Shown: in pieces, positions 1 to 9,085 of the stretch
How positions within the stretch are numbered: the first letter of the stretch is position 1
How the letters are laid out: every line of letters begins with the position of its first letter
Origin: Allomyces macrogynus ATCC 38327
Lineage: Eukaryota > Blastocladiomycota > Blastocladiomycetes > Blastocladiales > Blastocladiaceae
Direction of reading: 5' to 3'
Length of the DNA: 36,050 nucleotides
Assembly: GCA_000151295.1 (NCBI GenBank)
Contig: GG745333.1
Location: 84,083 to 120,132 of the forward strand
Notes under the pieces: generated by a model
Told to the model about the DNA's origin: nothing
What the model saw: the letters and a program-made list of their open reading frames with translations, nothing else
Databases searched by the model: none
Program-made: the position numbers and the translations under genes

Positions 1-752
1 TCGAGCGGCGTTCCACCGGCCCCCACCATCACCGCCCCCAACGGGTGATGCATTTCGGCGGCGGTGCCGCGCCCGCCCGTCGCAACCGGTGGGCCACCCC
101 CACCGCCTCCCTCCGCCGCCGGTCATGCATTTCGGGTGGCTCCTCGGTCGAGCCCGCAGCGACGACGAATGCGCCGCCGACGCGGTCGGCACCGCCGCCT
201 CCACCTCCCCCACCGCCCGTCATGGGCGCGAACGCCGGTGGGCCGCCGTCACGCACGGCACCGCCGCCTCCACCTCCGCCGCCCGTGATGGGGGGTGGGA
301 TCCCGGCCGCGGTCGGTGGGGACGGCCGGTCGGCGCTGATGGACGCGATTCGCAACGTCAACAAATCCGCGGTCCTCAAGCACGTCGACGAGAGTTCGGG
401 CGTTCCGCCGCCTCCGCCGCCGCCGCCGCCGCCCGCCATGGGCGGCTCTGCGCCGGTGATGCCCGCGATAGGGGGTGCCGGGGATGGTCGGTCCGCGCTG
501 TTGGACCAGATCCGGAACGTGAACAAGGCGGCGGTGTTGCGGAAAGTCGGGCCGCCGAATGGCGATGGTGTGGCCGCGCATGGCACGGGTGGGTCCAACG
601 GAGGTGCGGCCGCGGCAGTCGGGGGTGCGGTCGCAGTGACGGGTCTGGCGGGCTTGTTTGCGCAGGCGTTGAAGCAGCAGCGCGAGGCGATGGGGGAGAG
701 CGGGTCCGAGGACGGGAGTAGTGATGAGGATGAGGATGATGATGATTGGTAA
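1..752 (+). CDS. WASP/Las17-like actin nucleation promoting factor, C-terminal part (5' end outside window)
   Basis: The frame ending in the TAA at 750-752 encodes a proline-rich segment followed by the VCA module of the WASP family, which delivers actin monomers to Arp2/3 and activates branched nucleation at endocytic sites. Seen: runs of 8-10 prolines, two WH2 motifs (DGRSALMDAIRNVNKSAVL near 325-380 and DGRSALLDQIRNVNKAAVL near 483-540) separated by a second polyproline run, then a connector helix (GLFAQALKQQREAM) and an acidic tail ending DDDDW. The terminal tryptophan in an acidic tail is the Arp2/3-binding hallmark. The N-terminal WH1/EVH1 domain would lie upstream. Upstream of about position 180 the proline-rich reading moves between all three frames, so the 5' 180 bp are unreliable. 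Family assignment is firm; a WIP-like protein is less likely because of the DDW tail. Confidence 0.85.
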   Translation, partial: ERRSTGPHHHRPQRVMHFGGGAAPARRNRWATPTASLRRRSCISGGSSVEPAATTNAPPTRSAPPPPPPPPPVMGANAGGPPSRTAPPPPPPPPVMGGGIPAAVGGDGRSALMDAIRNVNKSAVLKHVDESSGVPPPPPPPPPPAMGGSAPVMPAIGGAGDGRSALLDQIRNVNKAAVLRKVGPPNGDGVAAHGTGGSNGGAAAAVGGAVAVTGLAGLFAQALKQQREAMGESGSEDGSSDEDEDDDDW

Positions 753-815
753 GAGAGGAGAGAGGGAGAGGAGAGGAGAGGAGAGGAGAGGAGAGGAGAG
801 GAGAGGAGAGAGGGG
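753..815 (+). repeat. GA-rich microsatellite (GAGAG units)
   Basis: An imperfect purine tract of repeated GAGAG/GGAGA units begins directly after the stop codon of the WASP-like gene, so it lies in its 3' untranslated region. Confidence 0.9.
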
Positions 816-1586
816 AGGTTTGGTTGGTTTTGGTTTTGTTGGCTTTGGTTTCGCGTTGGGCAGTTTTGGATGACGCAAATGCATGTATTGTTTGTACGTT
901 CAGACTGGGTCTCCGCGTCGCGAGTCGAGGGTTGAAATCTCTCGCGCGTCCGAGGGTCTCGTTAGCAAGGGAGCGCGGCGGCGAGCACGGCAGCCCACTT
1001 GGTCGCGTCGCGCCCGTCGCGTCGCGCGCACGACACGACGAGCAACCTAACGGTGGGAGTGCGAAACGCCTGAGCCACTGACGTGGATCCAGAATGATTT
1101 CCGCGTGCTCCGTCTGCGTTTCGAGGCAAGGGCGTGGCGCTCAACGTTCCGGAAAAATGCGCACTTGCCGACTGGCCAAGTCATGAACGAACCACCGACC
1201 TGCGCTCCTCTGTTGCCACGCCACACGACCGCGAGCTTCTTCGAGCTGCGTGCGCCTGGGGCCGGTGGCGACGCCCACCCGACGACAACAACCAGGCTCA
1301 CGCGACTGGTGTGCACCAAGGCACGAGAGAGAGAGAGAGAGAGAGAGAGTCTCCGCGCTCTTCGCATCGGCCCGCCCCGCACCAGCAACAGCGGCAGCGA
1401 GCAGCGCCAGCGGCAGCAACGGCGGCAGCAGAAGCAGCACCAGCAGCGCCAGCGCAGCAGCAGCCAAGCTCGACCCGTCAGCAGCCGCGCGCATCGTGTC
1501 CAACCTGCTCGTTTGCCACCAAACCGACCGCCCCGAGCCCGCGCGACCATCCCCCCCAGCAGGCGGCTGTGCGGCACCGTCGCACC
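816..1586. other. Intergenic region between the WASP-like gene and the proline-rich gene
   Basis: No convincing gene is seen. A second microsatellite, (GA)12 or so, lies at 1325-1349, followed by a CAG/CAGCGGCAG-rich stretch (1383-1480). The frame of the downstream protein stays open back to 1134, but that part encodes simple-sequence residues (RERERERE and Q/A runs), so it was treated as 5' leader. Confidence 0.5.
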
Positions 1587-2768
1587 ATGACCATGGCCGA
1601 CCACGACCACGACATCGACGACCAGCAGCATCTCGACCTGGACGACCCCGATACGTCGGTCCCCGCCGTCACCGTCACGTCCATCCACCACGAAACTCTC
1701 GCTGAACCTGGCCTCCCAATGTCGTTCAAGGACCGCGCGCGGTTCCGGCTCTCGGCGCCCGTGTCGGACTTGGGTAGCGACGTCTGGGCCAATGACGCGT
1801 TGCTCGATGCGCTGGACCGCGCACCGGACGCGGACGCGTTGGAGGCGATTGTCGCGTTGCGGAAGATGGTCGGGGGTGGAGACGACGACGAGGAGGAGGC
1901 GGAGGACGGGCATGGCGATGGTGACGGTGATGCGTCGGCGCCGCGCTCCACATCGCCCGACGCGCACGACGACCACGACGACCATTCCGCCGCGCACGCC
2001 CCACCGCGCCCGCCCCGCGTCAACGACGACACGCTCCTCCCACCCCCACCCCGGCGGTCGCGGTCGCTCCCTCCACCTTCCATGCGCGCGCCGCACCCGC
2101 TCGCCTCCCCGCCACTGCAAGCACCCCCGGCCCCGACCGTTCTCACGACCGTCGCGAAACGCACCGTCTCCATGGCCTGGACCACCATCGCAAAACACAT
2201 GCCCCCGCCCCCCGTCCCGCCCGTGCCCCCGCTTCATTCGATTCCGTTGCCGCGTGCACTCCCCGTCATCTCGGGCGACTTTAACGCGCCGCCCGCACCG
2301 CTGGCGGTTCCGGTGACGGTGGGCGATCTGAATGTTCCTCCTGAACCGGTCGTCGCCGTGGACGACTTCACCGCACCGCCCTTACCGCCCGCACTCCCGC
2401 CACCCGCGCCGCACGTGCTCCCTGCAGGGCGGTCGCCTTCGCTCCCGCCCCCGCCGAGACGCAACTCGTCTGTGTCCCCAACGACTTCCGTGCCACGGCG
2501 GCAGACGCACCGGCCGGCCGCGCCGAGCCCTGCGCCCGCCGGTGCGTCGTCCGAGTCGACAATTGACGCGTGGCTATCGGACGCGGATTCGGCTCTGGTG
2601 AAACTGCATGCGATGTTGGATGCGGTCGAGCGGCAGGTCGCGACCGATGAGAGGACGCGCGGGAGGACGTGGTATGGGGATGGTGGAGGGAGGTGGACGC
2701 GGACGACGTTGCCCCGGCGGGGTGGGGGAGCAGAGGGGGAGGGGGAGCAGGGGGTGAGTACCGCGTAA
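1587..2768 (+). CDS. Orphan proline-rich protein with an acidic stretch
   Basis: Uninterrupted 393-residue reading frame from the ATG at 1587 to the TAA at 2766-2768. I do not recognise a family. Visible parts: a His/Asp-rich N-terminus (MTMADHDHD), an ordered-looking segment around residues 45-95 (SFKDRARFRLSAPVSDLGSD, ANDALLDALDRAPDADALEA), an acidic Asp/Glu/Gly/His tract, long proline-rich stretches, three related motifs (GDFNAPPAP, GDLNVPPEP, DDFTAPPLPP) around 2265-2400, and a C-terminal predicted helix (DAWLSDADSALVKLHAMLDA). An in-frame ATG lies six bases downstream at 1593. The frame is open upstream to 1134, so a longer protein is possible, but the added residues are low complexity. 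Proline-rich SH3 or EVH1 ligands of this sort can act in the cytoskeleton, and the neighbour is WASP-like; a functional link is only inference. Confidence 0.6.
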   Translation: MTMADHDHDIDDQQHLDLDDPDTSVPAVTVTSIHHETLAEPGLPMSFKDRARFRLSAPVSDLGSDVWANDALLDALDRAPDADALEAIVALRKMVGGGDDDEEEAEDGHGDGDGDASAPRSTSPDAHDDHDDHSAAHAPPRPPRVNDDTLLPPPPRRSRSLPPPSMRAPHPLASPPLQAPPAPTVLTTVAKRTVSMAWTTIAKHMPPPPVPPVPPLHSIPLPRALPVISGDFNAPPAPLAVPVTVGDLNVPPEPVVAVDDFTAPPLPPALPPPAPHVLPAGRSPSLPPPPRRNSSVSPTTSVPRRQTHRPAAPSPAPAGASSESTIDAWLSDADSALVKLHAMLDAVERQVATDERTRGRTWYGDGGGRWTRTTLPRRGGGAEGEGEQGVSTA

Positions 2769-3795
2769 GGAAGGGAAGGGGGAAGGGTAGAGAGGGATGG
2801 ATGGGATAGAAGAATAAGAGAAGAATTATAGATGCCAGTGTGGCCATGGGAAAACGAGCTGGGACAAGAGACGACGGCGGTGTCGGCGGCGCGGTTCGGG
2901 ATGTATACCGACGGGTGGGGGAAGGTAAACGACGTTTTCGAAGACAAGGACTCATTTCGCATTTATTCGCCGGCCGGGTTGCAATTGAAGAAGCGAATAG
3001 CGCGTTACAGTTGGTCGTGCCGTCCCCCACACTCAGCCTGCTGCAAGAATCCGTTCCTATTCATACTCGAACGTGCGCGGTCCTGCGGTGTCCAAGAATC
3101 ACGCATCGCGTCCGTGACCTACGCGATTGAAGCAATTACTTCTTCGGGCAGCGGTCGTCGCTCTCGCTGCTGGCCGGAACCCCTCTGCGCTGGTATGCGT
3201 CAACCTGCGTGTCGCGCCATGGCTCTCCACCAAACGCATCGGACAAATGAGGTCAGTGGATGCGACCGTGATCGCTGCTCACAGAGATCACAACCAGCAA
3301 GATCGGATACGTTTGGTGTGCGTGACTCGGTTCCATCGCGCAAGTCTTCTCTTCACCCGACCGACCCGTGGTGATGGTCTGATGAAGGGTTAGCACGCCG
3401 CGCGATCTGGCGGAGAACGTTTGCGGAACGAACACGGAACCGATGCCGTGCGCCCTCGATTTTGTTCCTCGTGCACGCGCGACTGCGACGATCAGCGCAC
3501 AGGCTCACCCAAACCTGTCTCTGGTATCGCCGCGCCGTGGCTCTCCACCGGAAGATCATGAAATAGATGCAACGGTTCCCCGTGTTGCAAAGGTTGGCGC
3601 CAGCAGCCAGGTCTTTGGGTGGCTGCAGTTCAAACGGCCAAAAATATTTGCGTCCTGGAAACGGTCGGGCCGGCCAGCCGCAGCAGTGACTCAGCGCCGC
3701 CGACAATGTCTTGTCGCGCTGCTGGCTTCGTTTTCCAATGGGGCGACGCAACTCATGACAAGAAGCAAGCTCGCACCTATCGCGACGGATGCCGG
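2769..3795. other. Intergenic region upstream of the ABCC gene
   Basis: About 1 kb with no gene I can support. Several chance frames exist (for example 2832-3374), but none shows a recognisable domain or splice-consistent continuation. Two similar short segments occur near 3210-3235 and 3530-3550 (a shared GTGGCTCTCCACC-like core), perhaps remnants of a small repeat. Confidence 0.4.
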
Positions 3796-3801
3796 TATAA
3801 G
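3796..3801 (+). promoter_or_regulatory. Putative TATA box of the ABCC transporter gene
   Basis: TATAAG lies about 155 bp upstream of the chosen start codon at 3955 in a GC-rich context. The longer frame that begins before this element would start upstream of transcription, which supports the start at 3955. Confidence 0.4.
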
Positions 3802-3954
3802 AGGCGGTTGACCCCGCTGCGCACGATCGACTCTCTTCACGCCAGATCCGGCCTGTCGCTGCGACTCTCTGCATTGGCAGGACAAAGCGACACTGCTCTG
3901 ATCAATAGCGGCCAGTTTGCTGCGGCGCGACACAAATTGACATCTCTAACAAGC

Positions 3955-6900
3955 ATGGGCCCGTCTGCAAACGACAAGCAACCCAGAGACGATGCCCGTG
4001 GCCTGCTTGTGGGCGCGGCTGCCGTCGAGGACGAGCACGAGGTAGAGTTGGAACAGCTCGATAATGCGAGTCCAGGCATAGCCGCGACAGAGCAGGACAT
4101 GAACAATGCCGAGATGGGACCGCAGATCAGTGACCCAGCGTCCGAGCACGTCGTGTGCCCGATGGACCAAGCCAACTGGTTTTCGAAACTGTGCGACCAT
4201 ACAACGATCGACCTCGACACTCCATGATTTAGAACGCTGACGCTGATCTCCTGCGCCCTCGGCATGCTGCAGATACTACACGTGGAGCACGCCGATCATG
4301 AAACGCGGCTACGACCACCCGCTACAGGAGCCCGACCTGTTTCCGCTCGGCCGTGAGTTTATGTCGCGCGAGATTCTCGACGCGTTCCAAAGTCATTTCG
4401 ACGACGATGTCGCCGCGTACCGGTTGCGTGTGCCGTCGGGGTCGCCTGACGACAAGGTGCCGAGCAGGATCTTGCTCCGCGCGCTGTGGAAATCGTTTGG
4501 ACGGTCATGGTACGCTCTTCACGACGTGAAATCGGGTGGAAAGCAAGTGGATGGACGTGCCTGATCTGTTATTCAAATCGTAGGGCCATTGCCGGTCTCG
4601 CCAAGCTCATTGGTGACGGTACCTCGCTCGCGATCCCCGTCTTTGTCGCGCAAATCATCTCGTTCCTGTCCGCGTGCCAGGCGGCACCCGACGCGCCGTG
4701 CTCCATTGGCGAAGGGTTCGCGTGGGTCGCGGCCATGTTTGTCTGCCAGGTGATTTCGAGTGCGGCCACCAATTTCTTCTGGCACCGGTCGATGCTCACG
4801 GGCCTGCAGGCGCGCACGGCGCTCATCACCGCGGCCTTTTCCAAGTCGATGCGGCTCAGCAACCACGCGCGCGTGCACGAATGGAACACGGGTAAAGTCG
4901 TGAACGTTGTCACGACCGACACGAACCGGATCGATGTGGTCATGCCGTGGGTGCACACGATGTGGACATCGACGTTGCAGATTATCATCGCCATGGTCCT
5001 CATGGTCAATTATATTGGGTGGGCTGCGCTCGCGGGGATCGGTCTGCTCGTCTTGTTTGTGCCGATGCAGTCGCGCGCGATGCGCGCGATTTCCGCGTTC
5101 CGACGCAAGTCGCAGCGGATCACCGACCGCCGCGTCAAGCTCGTCAACGAGCTCCTGCAGGGGATGAAGGTCGTCAAGTTGCTCGCGTGGGAGCGGCCGT
5201 TCTTGGCGAAAATCGAAGAGGAGCGGCACCACGAATTGGCATTGGTCACGCGCGTGCTCGTGCTCAAGTCGGTCCTGATCGGGGTCGCGATTGCCGTGCC
5301 CTCGCTCTCTGCCGTGCTGCTTTTCTCGATCTACGCGATTAACCACCCGCTCGTACCGTCGATTGTGTTTGGCACGCTGTCGTTCCTCAACCTAATCCGG
5401 ATGCCGCTCTGGCAAGTGCCGCAGTCGTACGGGTTTATCATGGACGCGACGGTTTCTGTGCGCCGGATCACGGATTTGCTCACAGCACCCGAGGTGGATT
5501 CGTTGCCGCTGATCCACGACGGATCCGGTGGCGCGGAAGTGCCAGCGATCGAGGTGAAGGGCGCGTCGTTCCGGTGGGAGTCGCACTCCCACGGGCCCGC
5601 CAATGCAGGTGCCGGCGAGTCGGAACCGGTCCTCCAAGATGGCGGCGACAAGCTCGCGGGCATCCCGGCCGACTTGTCCGAGACGAGCAGCGATGAAGCC
5701 GACGACGACTCCTACCTGCGCGATATCAACCTCGCGATCCCCAAGGGTCAGCTCGTGGCCATCATTGGCAAAGTCGGCAGTGGCAAGTCGAGCTTACTCT
5801 CAGCAATTGTCGGCGAAATGAAGCGCACGTCGGGCTCGGTCGTGCTTGACGGCAAGCTCGCGTATTGCCCGCAAGTGCCGTGGATTCAAAACGCGTCGCT
5901 CAAGGAGAATGTGTTGTTTGGTGCCGACTACGACGACGAGGCCTACCGCCGCGCGATCTACTTGAGCGCGCTGCAAAAGGATCTCGAGCGGTTGCCGGCG
6001 GGCGATGCGACCGAGATTGGCGAGAAGGGGATCAACGCACGCATAATTTGCGCTTTTCTCTCAAAGAGTGCTACGGCAGACGACTAACCAATCCTCTCCA
6101 CCCATTTGTTCTAGCTGTCGGGCGGCCAAAAGGCGCGCGCGAACTTGGCCCGCGCGCTCTACTCGGACGCCAACATTATGCTCATGGACGACATTCTCGC
6201 TGCCGTCGATGCGCACGTCGCGGCCTTCCTGTTCCATGCGTGCATCAAGTCGAGCCTCCACGGCAAGACGCGCGTGCTCGTGACCCACTCGCTCTCGTAT
6301 GCCGTGCAGTGCGATTACATTGTGCTTATGGAAAAGGGCCGGATCGCCGAGCATGGAACGACGAGCGAATGCATGGCGCGCGGCGGCGCCGTCGCCGACA
6401 TGTTGAGCGAGTACCTCGGCAACGAAAAGTATTCGCGCCAAGGCCCCAGCAGCTCGTCGGCGTCAGAGAACGACGTCGAGATTGCCGGCGCGCCGCCGGG
6501 TCAAGCTGTCGAGACAGCTCCCGCGGCACCACTCACGCAGTCCACTGCGCTGATGCTGCAGGAGGAGCGCGAGACGGGCGCGGTCAAGGGGAATTATTAT
6601 GGCTGGTACCTGCAGTACTGCGGCGGGTACCTGTACACGACGTTTGTCGTGTTTCTCCTGGCGCTCGGCCAAGCCCTGCGCGTCGTTGTGGATCTATGGC
6701 TCGTGTGGTGGACAAACGACAAGTTCTCCTGGCCGTTGCCCACGTATATTGGCACGTATACGGCGTGGGGCCTTGGGCAAGGGGTGGTTGCGAGTACGTG
6801 CTCATTAACTCTGATCCGACCAACATTCACTATCACTGGTGCTAACCCAGAGCGGTCACCAGTTTTGTCGAACGTCGTCTTTGTCCACGCGGGCGTGCGC

Positions 6901-8682
6901 GCATCGTGGATGATGCACAATGCCGCGCTCACTCGCGTCGCGTTCGCTCCGCTCGGTTTCTTTGACCAGACACCGCTTGGCCGCATTCTCGCACGATTTT
7001 CCAAGGACGTCGACCAGACCGATAACACACTGATCGACGCGTTCCGCATGTTCCTTCGGTCCGTCGCGATGCTACTGTCTGTCATGGCTCTGTTGGTCGC
7101 GGCGACCCCCTTCCTGGCCATCCCGCTCGTCATCCTGCTCGGCATCTACCTCGTCATTCAGCGGTTCTACCGTGCGACCACGCGCGAATTGAAACGGCTC
7201 GACTCGCTCACGCGCTCGCCACTCTACGCGCACATTGGCGAGTCGCTGAACGGGCTCGCGACGATCCGGGCCTACGCTGAACAGCCGCGGTTCCTGCGCC
7301 GGAACGCGCAGCTCATGGACCGCAACAACCGGCCGTACTTTCACACGATCACGGCGGCGCGGTGGCTCGGTGTTCGGCTGGAACTGATTGGCGCGTGCAT
7401 CACGACCCTGTGCGCGGTTCTGGGTATCCTCGCGCGCAACACGATTGGTCCTGCCCTCCTCGGTCTGTCGCTGTCGTATGGCCTGCAAATCACGATGCTG
7501 CTGAACAATTGCGTGTTCCAGGGAGCCGACGCCGAGTCGCAGATGAATTCGGTCGAGCGGCTGGATTACTATGCGGATCATTTGCCGCAGGAGCGTGGGG
7601 TGGAGAGGCCGGAGCCGAGGCGGGACGGGCAGCTGGTCGCACCGCCCGAGACTCCCGCCGAGTGGCCGAGCAGGGGTGAGATTGTGATTTGCGACTTGGA
7701 GCTCAAGTACGGAAACGACGTTGCGGTCCTGCGCGGGGTGAACGCGTATGTGCCGCCGGGCACGCGGGTCGGGGTGTTGGGCCGGACAGGAGCTGGGAAA
7801 ACGTGCGTTTTATCACCTTCGGTCATGCCATGACGGTCCGTCCAGCGCTGACCTGATCTTGCTCTCCATTGTAGATCGCTCGTCTCGGCCCTTTTGCGTC
7901 TCGTCGAGCCGTCGGCGGGTTCGATCGCGATCGACGGCCTCGACACGCGCGACGTGTCCCTTCACGATTTGCGGTCGAGGGTCGCGATCATTCCGCAGGT
8001 CCGTCCTCGCTCCATCGTCTCCTTCCTTCACCCCCATCAACTCTGACGCGGTGGACAACTCTCCTAGGACCCTGTCCTCTTCGAAGGCACCGTGCGCAGC
8101 AACCTCGACCGCTTTTCCCAGTTCGACGACCAGCACCTGTGGGACTGCTTGACACGCGCCGGCCTCGCGAACCGAATTGCAAGCTTGGACGGCAAAATCG
8201 ACGCGCACGTGGTCGAGAATGGCGAAAACTTTTCGCTCGGCGAGCGGTGCTGCATGTGCCTGGCGCGCGCCATGGTCGGGACCAAGCAGATTGTGGTCAT
8301 GGATGAAGTGACCGCGAGCATTGATTTGGACACGGAGACGACAATCCAGGCGTCGATTCGACGCGATTTCGGCGGGGTCACGATCTTGACAATTGCGCAT
8401 CGGTTGCATACGGTCATTGGTACGGGTTGGTCTTTTGGGTGGAGGTCGAGAAGGTTGGGAATGTACCGACTGATCTGGGTGTTGGTAGACTACGACTTGC
8501 TTCTCGTCATGGACCACGGCCAAGTCGTTGAGTCAGGCGCGCCGCTCGAGTTGCTCAACCAGACCGGATCTATTTTTGCGAGTATGGTCGAGGAAACGGG
8601 CGCAGCCAACGCGGCCGTGTTGCGACGGTTGGCGGAGGAAGCCGAAGCGGCCAAGCGGAGCAGGTCGCAGTCGTCGTTGTAG
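3955..8682 (+). CDS. ABC transporter, ABCC/MRP subfamily (short form), 1404 residues, eight exons
   Basis: ATP-driven exporter of organic anions or conjugates in the plasma or vacuolar membrane. Exons: 3955-4190, 4273-4509, 4584-6036, 6115-6793, 6863-7802, 7875-7998, 8068-8419, 8489-8682; the sum is 4215 nt, exactly 1405 codons with stop. Order: about 80-residue cytosolic N-terminus, the ABCC entry motif ([19 protein letters not shown], across intron 1), TMD1 (~158-430), NBD1 with Walker [10 protein letters not shown] (~552), signature LSGGQKAR (~642) and Walker B IMLMDD (~661), TMD2 (~804-1097), NBD2 with Walker [10 protein letters not shown] (~1176), divergent signature [15 protein letters not shown] (~1279) and Walker B IVVMDE (~1298). 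There is no TMD0, so it resembles ABCC4/5-type short MRPs. Intron 3 (6037-6114) has a GC donor. Every other junction is GT-AG with a CTGAC/CTAAC-like branch site. Two partial copies of the gene lie downstream (15070-15930 and 20619-20964). Substrate unknown. Confidence 0.93.
6037..6114 (+). other. GC-AG intron inside NBD1 of the ABCC gene
   Basis: The exon ends at the codons for I-N of EIGEKGIN and the next begins LSGGQKAR, the ABC signature. The intron starts GCACGC and ends TTCTAG, with a CTAAC branch site at about 6083-6087. No GT donor near the junction restores the motif. Reading through gives a stop within about 14 codons. Confidence 0.8.
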
Positions 8683-9085
8683 ATTTTGGGCTGTATTGGC
8701 CAACGGTCGGCCGCAGAAGAAGAAATTCACGTTCAATAGATTTGCATTTGGGATTAAATACAAAGATTGTTGTCGCTTTGCTTCGGAATCGGGGCGCAAA
8801 ATGAAGAACTTGGAAAATGAGATTTCGACACGTCTTGCAGTATGAGAACTCGCTCGTCGGCCGATGAAGTGCGAATCATGGGTGACGCCGACGACTCTAA
8901 AGTGTGCGCCGAGACCTGGGACTATGGAGAATTGAGTTCCGCAGGTGTTTTGAAGGACAAGCCAATCTCCATCTTCTTGCATTTCCACCATTCAACGATT
9001 TACAAATTCTTCAACGCGCAACGAGACCACAACGCAACAGGTATCAAATCTTCCTGCTCCCCCTCCCCTCCCCTCTTCTTCGCAC
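8683..9085. other. Convergent 3' regions of the ABCC and P450 genes
   Basis: Both genes end here on opposite strands. Plus-strand poly(A)-like words (AATAGA near 8735, TTAAATA near 8755) may serve the ABCC transcript. No separate gene seen. Confidence 0.4.

Noticed and set aside
1325..1349. CRISPR-like or regulatory repeat array
   Set aside because: Plain GA microsatellite without spacers.
1134..1586. Longer N-terminus for the proline-rich orphan protein
   Set aside because: The added residues are simple-sequence translation of a GA microsatellite and CAG-rich DNA, and look like leader sequence.
2832..3374. 180-residue plus-strand open frame
   Set aside because: No domain, no splice-consistent continuation, and overlapping frames of equal length; expected by chance in GC-rich DNA.
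3619..3954. Upstream extension of the ABCC protein
   Set aside because: The start would precede a TATA-like element and the extra residues do not resemble ABCC proteins.
6794..6862. Reading through this 69-nt segment as coding ABCC sequence
   Set aside because: It keeps the frame open, but the sequence has donor, CTAAC branch and AG acceptor, interrupts a conserved TMD2 segment, and the decayed copy has an intron at the same place.
7813..8523. Long minus-strand frame opposite the ABCC NBD2
   Set aside because: Antisense shadow of conserved coding sequence.
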